Both the position numbers and the translations under genes were made by a program. Positions 25,131 through 37,100 of a stretch of DNA of 64,000 bases are shown one piece after another. Each line of letters begins with the position of its first letter. Position 1 is the first letter of the stretch. The DNA is from Parelaphostrongylus tenuis. Lineage: Eukaryota; Nematoda; Chromadorea; Rhabditida; Metastrongylidae. A model generated the notes under the pieces. That model was given only the letters and a program-made list of their open reading frames with translations. It did no database searches and had not been told where the DNA came from. The DNA is taken from NCBI GenBank assembly GCA_019055375.1, contig JAHQIW010000160.1:1-64000 (forward strand), in the 5' to 3' direction.

Positions 25131-25161
25131 GGATTTTTTACAGCGACCACTAATGACATGA
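25131..25161 (+). promoter_or_regulatory. probable spliced-leader acceptor and start-overlapping mini uORF
   Basis: GATTTTTTACAG ends at 25143, 14 bases before the hexosaminidase ATG at 25158. There is no 5' exon to pair with it, so it is a good spliced-leader trans-splice acceptor. Between them an ATG at 25153 reads Met-Thr-stop, and its TGA overlaps the true start as ATGA (25158-25161). Confidence 0.6.
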
Positions 25162-28100
25162 TCTTCTGGCGATTTTTGAGACGTCGTGGATTCGCGCTTG
25201 CATGTAAGACAGTTCTTGGATGTTCAGTGGTTTTCATCACACTACAAATTACGAGCACATTCCCTCGGCATCCCAGCAAAGATCATCAGGTAATTTTGAA
25301 ATTTTTGTCATTTATTAGGTCATTTTCTTGCTCTTTTTTGTTTCCAATGTCACTTTCCTTCTTATCTATTTTTTCCATTAAGATGGCTGTTCAAGCAAAT
25401 TCAGTCAAAAATGAAGAAGGAGTTGTCGATAGTGAGAAATCTCAGGAATTTGTAGCACACCAGGTATACTTCTAAGCAATTTGATGAAAAATCTGCTGTA
25501 TCGAAAAAACTTGAGCCTTAATCAAGTAGTGCATTAATATTATGCCAAACGAGAATTGAGAGCTGGTAGGTCTTCTTGTTTGAATACTCGTTTGCACGAC
25601 TCTTCTATCTATAAGTCATTTATTTTCTCACAGCGATAGTTTGAAGAACTAAATTGCATCGAAGCTTGTGTAACGTAGTCGTTAGGAGTATCCGTTCATA
25701 CACACCTGGTCGGTCGCTGGTTTGATCCACGCTTTCCATTCCTCAATGATCGGCGATTTGCTATCTGTTTTGCCTAAGAGGTTGAAAACACTCATTCAAT
25801 AAGCTGATTGCTAACAACAGTCACTGTTTAGGCCAGGTCTTCATCCACTCATCTCTAATTTGTCACAAATGGTGTTCAGTGAATATCACATCCTTACGGA
25901 TTGTTCAACTCAGAGCGCTTCATCCTTATATTACATTTTGTGTATATTCATTTTCTATCGCATTCTGGATCGCAGCGAAACGTGAAGAATGAGCAATAGA
26001 TCAAGTTGCCTTTACTGCTGATGAACTTATCAGTGGAGGTCTCCCAATATATCTCTAGTCTCCAATCTCCTTCATTAGCAGCGTTTGTCACAGACTACAT
26101 GTAGCCGAACATTCTTCGTAAGTGTTAAGTGTGATACCATCTTGATATTAGTTACACAGACTAGAAAGAGATTTATATGGTTGGAAAACGCAACTAATTT
26201 GTTGATACTCCAGGAGCATAATGAATGATGTCTAAAGTAGCGCCTTCTCAAAAATATACGGCACAGAAGAATCGATACATTATTAGGCAGTAGTTCCCTG
26301 TTTCTCTTTCTATTCAACCAAACACAAAGTTGAATCGTCAGCTTTTTTCTAGATAGAATCATAAGAACCTCGTCTTTAGCTAAACAAATAATAAGGAACT
26401 ATTTGAGAATGCCAGATTAATAGGTAGTTGGTTTCGTTTCGCAGCTTTTCCGTCTTCTTGCTTTATCGTCGTTATCATTCTTTCCCTTTTATTCTCTAGC
26501 AATATATCACTCCTTGGAGTGATACGGGAATAACTGATTTCATTAATGGGATAACGTCTTCTTCGAGAACGAGAACAATCAAACAAGCGAAGTTTTGTTT
26601 CAGTGATGAAAATATACTTCAAAAAATTGTATATATATACATTTAAAACCATCGTAAGAAGTTTCCTTGCATGGTTATAAAAGTGTTAAGCTCACAGATA
26701 TACTAATGGTGAAGCATTTGTGTAACTTGTTGAAAAATGCATCGGGTTGATTTTCTGTGGTTCCAGCCCGCTGTCTTTCCTTGATGATTCACAGCTAATA
26801 AAATTCAAGCAGCAACGGTATCTCCATTCTGCCGACGGCTTCTCGTGATCAATAAAGAATACTCAAGGAAATAGATGATATTGTTGACATAAATTCAAAT
26901 TCTGGAGGTGCCGCGGGTAAGCTGTTGTGATGCTCGTCGCGACGCACCTAGAGCCGAGCCCACCCCCACCTCTCTCCGACAGTCAACAACGCCTTATGGA
27001 ACGTCACAGCCAGGTTATTATCGAGACTGCAAGGATCGCTCAACTAGTATTCTACGACGCTCAAGAAGAAGACGAACGAGTTGAATGTCAGAAGTACTGG
27101 GATTCAGACAATGAAAAACACTGTGAAGACGCATCAGTAGAGTATCAAGGTGATTTCATTCTAATTTTTATTCTTGAATAGGGTGCGAAAATGACAGTAC
27201 ATGCGTGCTCGCAGGGTTGGCTTCACCCAAACCAACCACGCCGTTAATCCTTTTGAAATCGGCCACTCTATAGCAAACCTATTTGGGAAAAGCTTTCACC
27301 GATCTGCAGCGGCCGTCAATGTCTGTAGTGATGGCCTAAAAACGCTTCAAAAGCGCTTTCTCAAGATAATAATGATGTTTAGTGACGTTCCTGAAGGAGT
27401 ATAGGCCCTTAAACAATGTCGACCGTTGGGATATCCAAAGATTTTTGTGGATGACGATTGCGAAATAAACACAGCGAAAGTATTGAAGTACCAACAATAT
27501 GTGGAGTTAAATCGTGTGAAAATGGTTTAGGATACCTTTCGTTTCGAGCGTTTTTTTAAGACCACGCTCAAGTTTTAACAACCTAATAATCATTTTTTGA
27601 GCCATACATGTGGTCTTTGGTCCGTTTCGATCCTGGCAGCCTAGTTCGGCCCTGAGATTTTAGCAGCCTCTCCGTACTCGTCCTATCTGGCGCTGCCGTA
27701 CCAGGGGCTCTTTCGGGGTCAGGGGAATGAGGCCCATATTTGTTACTGTTTTTGGCATTTTTGATACCCAACGTGTAGCTTGCCAGGCTCTAAACGTGGG
27801 GGCTGGGTAATCACGAGTAGCTTGCCAGTCTCTCTCGGAGGAGCGCGAGGAGCTTATTTGTTGGAGGCGACTCCTAACCGCCTCCCATGTACTTCCCAGC
27901 CGCTTGATTGCAGGCTTTTGGCCGACTTGACTCGTAGAAATAGAGTTTTGTCAAGTCGGCACTGCAGAAGCAGGGAGCTCGTCCCCTGAATCCACCTGCG
28001 TCTCTGGGAAGCACACGGTCGCTTTTGGTTCGCGTTTTATTCCCCTATCCACCACCTGGGGACGCGCCACGTGCCCTCGCGACTAACCGGGCGGGATCCC

Positions 28101-31100
28101 TCAAAGAGGGAGGTCCGTGGATCTCTTCGCTAGCCATGTTCTCTTACCGTCATATAAATTGAAAGAGGACGATTATGTCGTTCCACCGGTCCTTCCTTCC
28201 AAAATCCGACATGCTATATCGTCGGTGAGAAACAGAACAACACCCGGTCCAGACAGGATTAGACCAGAACACCTGAAGAACCTGCCGCCAGTTCTCATCA
28301 ACACCTGGCTCGGCTCTTCACTCGCTACCTGTCAGAATGCAAGGTCCCTATTCAATGGAAAACCAGCAAGACCGTATTGTTGTTCAAAAAGGGAGACCTT
28401 CACGACATAGGTAATTATCGCCCAATCTGTTTGCTGTTCGTTGTCTATAAACTCTTTACTCGAGTCATCCTGAACAGGATTGACAGAACACTGGACGAAG
28501 GACAGCCATGCGAACAAGCAGGGTTCAGAAAAGGATTTAGTACCATGGACCACATCCACACGATCACAAGACTCATTGAAGTTTCGCGAGAGTACAAACA
28601 ACCACTCTGTCTCACTTTTATCGATCTGAAAAAAGCCTTTGATTCAGTGGAAACAGAAGCGGTTATAGAGGCTCTGGATAACCAGGGCGTCCCTACTCGG
28701 TACATAATGATCCTTGTGAGCTTTATAAAGATTTCACGACCAGAATATCTCCATTCTACAACAATATCACCATTGACGTAAGAAGAGGGGTTCGACAAGG
28801 CGATACAATATCGCCAAAACTATTCACTGCCACCCTACAAAACGTCATGCGAACATTAGAATGGGACGAAATGGGAGTGAAAATTGACGGTCGACAATTA
28901 AACCATCTTCGCTTTGCTGACGATATCGTTCTCATAACACCAAACATCAGCCAACCGGAACGAATGTTGACTGATTTCGATAACGCCTGTGGAAAGATCG
29001 GTCTTCAACTGAATCTAACGAAAACAATGTTCATGAGGAACGGATGGGTTTCTAATGCCCCATTCACGCTCAACGGAACGACAATTTCCGAATGCTCCAG
29101 TTACATCTATCTAGGTCGTGAAATCAACATGATGAACGACCTAGACCCAGAGTTGAGCAGGAGGAAACGAGCGGCTTGGGGAACGTTTAAGAGCATCGAA
29201 GATGTAGTGAAGAGGACAAAGAACATCCGACTCCGTGCCCACCTTTTCGACTCGACAATTATCCCTGCCCTAACGTATGCAGCAGAAACCTGGTCGCTAC
29301 GTAAGCAGGATGAAAGATCACTTGCCGTTATCGAACGCGCAGTCGAAAGGTCGATGCTAGGAGTATCTCGTATTTCGCAAATGAGACAAAGGATCCGAAC
29401 TTCCGACCTACGTCAACGATCGAAAATCAGAGACGCCGTTCTACACGCCAGGATATCGAAAATAAGGTGGGCCGGACACGTGATGCGCTTCAACGACAAC
29501 CGATGGACGAGAGCCGTTACCGACTGGATTCCTCGGGACGTCAAGCGCTCTAAAGGAAGACCACTGACCCGTTGGTCCGATTTCTTCACGAAAGCGATGG
29601 AAGAAAGATATGATGCTCAGCGAATTCCTAGAGCAAGGAGGACCCACTGGGCTACTCTTGCACGCGACAGGGAAAAATGGAAGAGTTGCTGGTACCCGCT
29701 CGAGTCACTCGACGATCAACGGGACGACAGGTGATACAGGTGATACATGTGGTCTTCTATAGGGCAACTTCTAGAGCCCGACACACGTGTTTCGGCCTTG
29801 ACATTCGCATTAGTCGGGCGATATCTTCGTCTCTGTTTCACCCAGTGCTTTGGGAGAACTCAAGCCCTCATATGGAGTTGGCGAAGACGGTCTTTCCACA
29901 TGTTCCATCAAGTGAAAGTGCCACTGAATGACAGTAATGTACACTCGGTTGCTCTTGGCGGGTATCATATGTATCATACCTCTTGCTTCGAGTGATTTCT
30001 TAAGACTGCGTCCAAATTTCAGGAGTTGGGTTACCCCAAGAGGATTGGCTGAAATAAAGACGAAGGGCACCGCCGAATGATAAAACTTTAAAGGTCGAAA
30101 TACGTGTATTGGGCTCTATAAGTTGTTCTGTAACAAACCATATGCATGGCTCAAAGATGATTATCAGGCATATTGGATTTTTGGATGCAATACATCAAAA
30201 TCTCTATTGATTTTTTTTTGCTCAAAATTAGCCCAAGAGACTAATTAAGATTCTTCTGAGAATTGGCCTATCGTGCATCGCAGTGTCCGGACTTACCATA
30301 GCCACTCGATCTAGCAGAATACCGCTGCAGATTCTCTTGCGTAGACAGTGTAACAAATTGTGTCTAGAGTTATGAAGTCTATCTGAAATACCGCACACCA
30401 CTTGTATCAACATTTGTGGGCTGTGAAAAAGCATATGATACCGTTCAATGCATTGTAATCCTATCAGAACTTATCGACCAAATAGAGGGCCCATCTCACA
30501 GAAGAACTTTAGCTGACACCTATCATACAGGCTCATCAAAAAGCGGTTGCTTCTCCACCCTCTCAGTAGCTCCTTTGGAAAATGTTCCCTAAAAAAGGGG
30601 CACCATAGTGGAAAGCGTGTTGACTGTCGTATTACGGAGGAAAGTTGATCTCTGATGAAGAGCTATGCGAGATTGACATACATTGGTAGCGAATCTCTAT
30701 CAAATCTGAGTATTACTAGCGACATTTGGAAGCTTAGAAAAGCTGGAATAAGCAGAGTCTTGATCGGAGTTTGTAGAAAGCGATGGTACAGAGGTGAGTA
30801 CGTTGGATCAAAATGTTGCTCGGCTTCAAAGGATTTCTCATACAAATATCATGGGCGATGAAGAAATGTAGAGGACAATATGAAGAAATTCACAAGGAAA
30901 GTAGCATAAGCCGGTTCCGAACCCTTACCCACAAATAAACTCATCCCAAATTCTGCAGTTACCTCCTTGACTCAACGTTTCTTCTAGCTGTCTATCATGC
31001 ATTAGAGAAAGTGCTGATAAATCAACAACGTCGAAAATTTTGTGCACCACCAACAGACTATTGAACGATGTTTCCTAAAAATTGGCCGGCACTTCCTGCA

Positions 31101-34100
31101 ATTGATTAAAATGTGTGCATCTCAGATCTTGAGAACCAATCCCATCTTCGAAATCTAAGAGAATATGAGTGAGATCGAGGAACAGATGGGTTATTCACTT
31201 GAAAAGAGGAATGTATGATGGATGGGTAGATCGATTTGTAAGATTTGCTCGAAATCAATGAAAAAGGCCTTGAGGATGACTACGTAGATTTCTTATGTTT
31301 TCACCGCTTTGTCTCAGTGCATGATGTTAGAAGTATACTTAGAAGAATTGAGTGGTAGATAAAAATTCGATCTCAGACGGGAGTTGGACCCACACTTCAT
31401 CCATATCGCAGTAAAAGCAGTAAAACATAAGAATTGTTGGATTTAGGTAAGTACAATGGCTGTCAGCTTAACTGTTTTGCAGAGCCATATTGCTTACCCG
31501 TCCAAACCTTTCTAAGGTTGATAAGTCATATCTATGATAGAGAGATCTTGTAGAATGAGTGGGGGATAAGCGCACGGTAGTGTGGTGGTAGCACGCGCCC
31601 TCAATATGGGTGATTTGTGGGTTCAGTTCCCGTCCAAGGTCGAATGTTTGCTTTCCACTCAATTCCCTTAGGTATCCAAGTAAGAGGAGTTGAAGTATGA
31701 ATGAGTCTATAAAAAATTTGGCCCTAGTCGATAGCTAACCATTTCATAAGGTCAACATAAAACTGAGCTACTGTCATCAAAAGGCACATAATATACCGAC
31801 CAACACAAAGCAAGCCGTCTTGTATACAACGTGCCAAGACTCATTTTAACCTTCTTTTCTATTTTTAAATTACAATCTATTAATCCTTCTTTATGAATAA
31901 AAGCTCCCCCTAAACACTTTACTCCTGATTTGGTTGGTCCCTTCCCTGATTCCACGATGTCGAGTTAGATCGTCCTTATAGTCAGTGGCCACCTGTTACT
32001 AGTCGAAGAGATGGGTCGCCTTACGAGTTGGATAGTATGAGCATGGCCATGACTCATAGGTTTGCCTCACTCTAATGCGGGCTTCCTAGAGAAACATGCT
32101 AGTCCTTAATTTGGCTAGCCATGTGGATGAACCATCACTCTGTGCAGCTGTTTGACACCTATAAAATCTGTTCGGTAAAGTTCTTTCTTCCTTCAATGAC
32201 ATTGCCTTAAGATGAAAAGTTGCTGTATATCGCAGTTGAACAGCCAGGAGACATTTTTTGTTCCTACAAATTCGTTTGATGAAAAATCAAAATAAAACAT
32301 TGATAATTCATAGATAGATAAGAAAAAAATTTTTCAGAAGGAAGCTAAACAAGCTCATAAAAGTGGAAAACTACACGATCCTAAAACACAACGTAGAAGA
32401 GAGGTAACGCTCATGGTTTTTGCTGAGATAGGAGCATAACTCTGAACGTGGTGTATGTGTAATGGACTCGAACAGCGATTATACCTTTCCAGGGCGGCAC
32501 TTTTGCACTATGCGTTCGGTCAATCGCTTGACGGGTGTTTCTGACAGCGACCGAATGCAGTCAAAGCATGGCTGAGAGACAAAGCTAAGGTCTGGATGGA
32601 GCAATACGAGCGCGCGGTTACCCTGAGAGCTATAGATATCATTCGGGTCCATTACACATAGATCAGAATAACTTTTACTCGTACTTCACCATACTTGTAA
32701 TTATACTTGAGTTTTTTCTGATGAACATTTTTTCTCCAAATTTTTATTCAAATAATCAATGTTGTTTAAGTCTAATTACTACTTGTCGATGGTGTTTCTT
32801 GTTCCTACGACTTAAAAACTTTCTATGTGAAAGGGTGAAATAATCTTGGTTTAGAATTTGTTTTATGAAAACATCATCGTTCATTTTGACCTGAAAGGAG
32901 CACCACCACGGGTACCGTACTTTCTCCAACTGCTGGACATAGTAGCACAGTCTGGCGCGACTGGTGAGTGTTATGCCGTTTATATCTTCAAAATGTACCA
33001 ATAATTCTTTATTATAACATTTTCCACAGAAATTGTGTGTGTCACATGATTAAAGACTTACGAGACGCTTTTCAAAATACCATGTCTCGATCTATTCTTG
33101 GTTTTGTGATTAAAACCAATTGGAATAAAAGCCATCAAATTTCACAGTTATATAGCACTAAACCAAATCTCTTCTACTGCAACAATAGACTTGTGGTTTT
33201 TTGAAGCCGATTCGAGAAAAAACCTTTCTGCTTTTCATGTATGAAGGGCATACTTCATGCACGAAAGAAGTTGGAAGTATGAAAAAATGCGATTTTCTTC
33301 AGCAGGGTCCGATGAAGTTTGCTGATACAATGCTGCTTTCACATTTTTTAAATTTTATTATTCAAAGTTTGAATTCTATCTTCATTACTGACATATAGAA
33401 ATAGCACATATTTGCATATATATGTATATATATATATATATATACAGCACATATGTGCATATATATATATATATATATAAATGAATATGCACACGTGCAT
33501 ATATCCATTCTTATTATATTGGCCAAAGTATTCTGTATATATAAAGGTAAGTCTATTTATGTTTTAACGAGTTGTAAAGCACTATATGCTATCAGGTTTG
33601 AAAAATCTGATAACTTTCAAAAACCAACATCGTATGTAATGCGTTAACTAATAAGCAAGACATGTTTTTCCAGTTTCACTTGTAAAATTGCGTGTAACAA
33701 CATACTACAGCATTTGAAATTCCATTAAAATAACTTTATCATCTAAGGAGTTATGATTGAATGGGAGGACATGTTTCCATGGACAGGAAAATTAGAAGTC
33801 GCCAAAAATACTGACGCCTATTCACTTGAGGATGTACAGGAGATTTTGACCAAAGCTAGGTACGTTGTTTTTGTCGAGACGTTATGACTTTTTTCCTTTG
33901 TGTTTTTCTTGCAAAAACAAAATGTTTCGTATACACATAAGAGAATTGAGTGGTGAGCAAAGACACGGATTTGGTCGGGAATCGAACCCGCGTTTCATTC
34001 TATCCGTGAACACCTATATAGATTCCATGGCTGTCAGCTCAGGGGTTCATAAAGCGAAATCGCATACCCGACCAAACCTGCTAGCGGTTGGTGGCTGCTA

Positions 34101-37100
34101 GCTAACATGGAGATGTTGAAGAATGAGTGGTAGCGCAAATGTGCCTTGGTGGCGAGGGGCTAGAGCACCCGTCTCCGTATAGGATGGAACGCGGGTTCGA
34201 TTCCCGCCTGAGGCCGTGTTTTTGCTCACCACCCAATTCTCTTAGGTATATACGAAAGATCATAACACTGCGAAAAATGCAGTAAAAATGCTAGAAATTT
34301 TGAGTATTAGTTGGAACAATAATATGCACGTAAAGACCAATGAAGCTTACAGCTTAGAATTCTAAAATTTGTAATTTAGAAGTGTATTAATGAAATTTTC
34401 AAATGAATCTAATGGCAATTGATGACTTCAATCTCATAAACTCTTATTTCATTTCACTGGTTGCAAAAATGTCACTTATTTCTAGTGGAAAACTGTTTTC
34501 TTCAGTTTTTCGTTTGAATGCAGTTCAATAAAACAAATTGAATCCAGTGTTTGTTACAATAGAAAGAGCTTTTCTTGATCAGTTCTACTGTATTCCTACC
34601 TTGAACAAGAGAGTATTTAGCGATACAAAGTAGCGAATAACTGGGAAATGTCTCAAGCTTAGAAAATCCTTTTTTTTTCATTATACAGAAGAGAATTAGG
34701 CAGATTCCGAAGATTTTTGAACATAGAATACTTTTTATTACAGTTATTTTGCAAGTTCAGAGATCTCAATCTTGATGTCATTCCACTGGTTCAGACATTC
34801 GGTCACTTAGAATGGATTCTGAAGCTCGAGCATTTCAGAAAATATCGCGAAAATGACGAATATCCACAGGTACGTCCAGAAGGCTCAAGATAGTCTATTT
34901 TCTGATGAATCTTTTGCAGTCTGTAATTTTTATCTTCTCTTCCTTCACTCTTTTTTAGCGTCTTTTGAAAATATGTTCCCCTACTGTCTGGCATTCTTTT
35001 GATAACTTTTATGACTATGCTAGCACTTAGTTTCAGTACATGCAACCGTTTTATAAATTATTCCTAATTGTCAAGAAACCAAAGGCGGTTGAAAAAGACG
35101 AAGTTTGGGGAGCATACCAACTTACGAAACTTTCTACGCAATATTGAAAATTGTCTTGTGAATTAGTACAAGAAAGATGTGTTCATGACGCTTTTTTGCA
35201 TAATACTGATCAATTTATGACGGAAAGATAGGCAAACGATGACTGCCTTGGTGGGGATAGCGCTCCAAGAGTTTGAGTACAATTAGGACGACTTTTATAA
35301 TCCTTGCAAGGCATGGAAAGCAAATTGTAGATTTTACACAATACACGCGCTGTGCCAACTGATTGTCCCAGTTTCCAGCAAATTAAGCATTTCATCCGTC
35401 CACTTTCGAAAAATGGTGCCACATATGTCTGAAAAGGGATTAATCCGAAGTAGAAGGGTCGGCAAATATAAAGCTCTAGCGAAACTTTACCGGGTTCTCC
35501 ATCGGAAATCGATTCGGCCGGCATTCGAGAGCGTCCATGGAGAACACAAAATTCTCAAATTGAAGCACTACGTCAATCTGAAGAATTTCGTGAATGAGAG
35601 TGAGGTAAAACGAAAGGAATAAAAGAAGCCCTAGGATCCGCGTAAGATGATGAGCATCTAGATAAACGGTAATGAAATTTTCTGAGAAACTTTACATAAT
35701 GTTTCGAATAGACGGAGCATTTTGATTATGACAATAACAGAGTGTTTTAGCGATTTCTAGTTTGTGATACTATTCAGGTTCTATGCGTAGGCGACGAAGA
35801 AGCTGTGGAAATTGTGAAAGATGCTCTGAAACAGGTGATAGACGTCCACAAATCATTCGGCATCAAATACTTTCATATAGGATCGGATGAGGTCTTCGAG
35901 GTAGCAGTTTTGTTTGAATTTTTGAATTAATTGATTTATGGTTTTTTTGACTTTGTATACGTAGTTACCGAACCCTTATTGCACGTTGCAGATCAGGGCA
36001 CTGTCCATTTGAATGAAAGAATAAGCCATGTTTAATTACAAGCATTCATTTCGCTAGTTATTTTTAGTTCAATTGGATCATTTCCTATTAATTTTATTAC
36101 TGTTATAAGTAATTGCGCCAAATGAAACAAAGTTTTGTGTGTTTCAATGCTTGTCAAATCCAATTTCCACATGCTCTTGTGTTTACCAGGATAATAGTGG
36201 TTTCCCCTACGGAAAAACTTTCTTGGTATCAAAATATTTGATTCCAAAATTACAAATGATTTCTAGAACTCCCCTTAAATGAATCCAAGATTGTAATGGG
36301 ATTTTGATTCGCTTATTCATCCGCTGCACTTTCATCAAGCATTTTTATTGCGAATACTTTCTTCAAATAAACAATATTAAAAGCGGTTGAAATTATTACA
36401 AGGCCACTTTCTCAGTAATTTTTTGAAAAGGTCCCATGCACACGTTCTGAACCCGATGACTTGTTGGACGTTGACAATATATATTCAGTTTGGTGTCTGT
36501 CCAAAATCAGTCGAATGGATTTTGAAGCACTCAATAGACGGTGACAAACAACTTCTAGCAGTTTCGCATATGAAGGATATCGCGCTGTTTGTGAAGAATC
36601 TGACCGATGGAGCAACGTGAGTTTCTCCTCAAATCCCTCCTTGAGAAACATCTACTGCACAAAAATATCCGGAAAACTACAGTGCTAGTGAGCATTATCT
36701 GCGGCCTTACTTATTTTCTACACTCCAGCAGGACCGACTGCTGTACTGTTTCAAAAGCTCTGTCATTCAGCAAACACAAATTTTGTAGATCAAGTTTTCG
36801 TGGAATGTAGTCCAGTGCTGTTCATTTTCTAAATGGTTCTATACCTGAATTACCGATGAGGGATGAGATGAAGACGGTTCCCTATCCAACATTCTTTGCT
36901 TCCATTAGGTTCTAAATACATTGTTGACCTCTTGCACAAGCAAAAATACCAAATTTCAGCCAGTCCTTTTCATCTTGAACATTTCAATCAATGTACGCGG
37001 CAGTCAGCTTTATAGGATCTCTATGCCAAAACAGAAACTTTCTTATTTAGAGTGTTAGCATGGCATGATATGCTCAAAGGTTTCGATTCTCGCATTATAG

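Larger units (their letters stand above)
27596..30169 (+). mobile_element. MITE interrupted by an RTE insertion
   Basis: The left end TTTTGAGCCATACATGTGGTC (27596-27615) and the right end, reversed (CTTTGAGCCATGCATATGG, from 30157), are the terminal repeats of the family seen intact at 49005-49390. After removing 27618-29742 and one copy of the duplication, the left terminus continues with AGAGCCCGACACACGTGTTT at 29773-29792, matched on the right side by AATACGTGTATTGGGCTCT (30099-30117). The pre-insertion MITE was about 435 bp. Confidence 0.8.

Noticed and set aside
28332..28947. Antisense open frames over the RTE reverse transcriptase (28332-28601, 28445-28798, 28756-28947 minus)
   Set aside because: They mirror the sense RT frames. 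The sense frames carry the RT motifs in order and the antisense ones have none. The same holds for 40099-40290.
33453..33647. Open frame with repeated Ile-Tyr
   Set aside because: It is a translation of the AT microsatellite.
34143..34214. Functional tRNA gene
   Set aside because: The acceptor, anticodon and T stems pair, but the D-stem is poor and the base before the anticodon is not T. It is also one arm of a repeated foldback element.
34689..34760. Upstream extension of hexosaminidase exon 6 (acceptor at 34688)
   Set aside because: It is in frame and open, but it would insert 24 residues just before the conserved DLNLDVIPLVQTFGH block. The acceptor TTCAG at 34760 has the right phase and gives the compact family spacing.
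36430..36540. Exon reading VPCTRSEPDDLLDVDN near the hexosaminidase catalytic exon
   Set aside because: This frame hits a stop. The ATATTCAG acceptor at 36488 is in phase with exon 7 and leads to FGVCPKSVEWI and LLAVSHMKDI, which fit the family.
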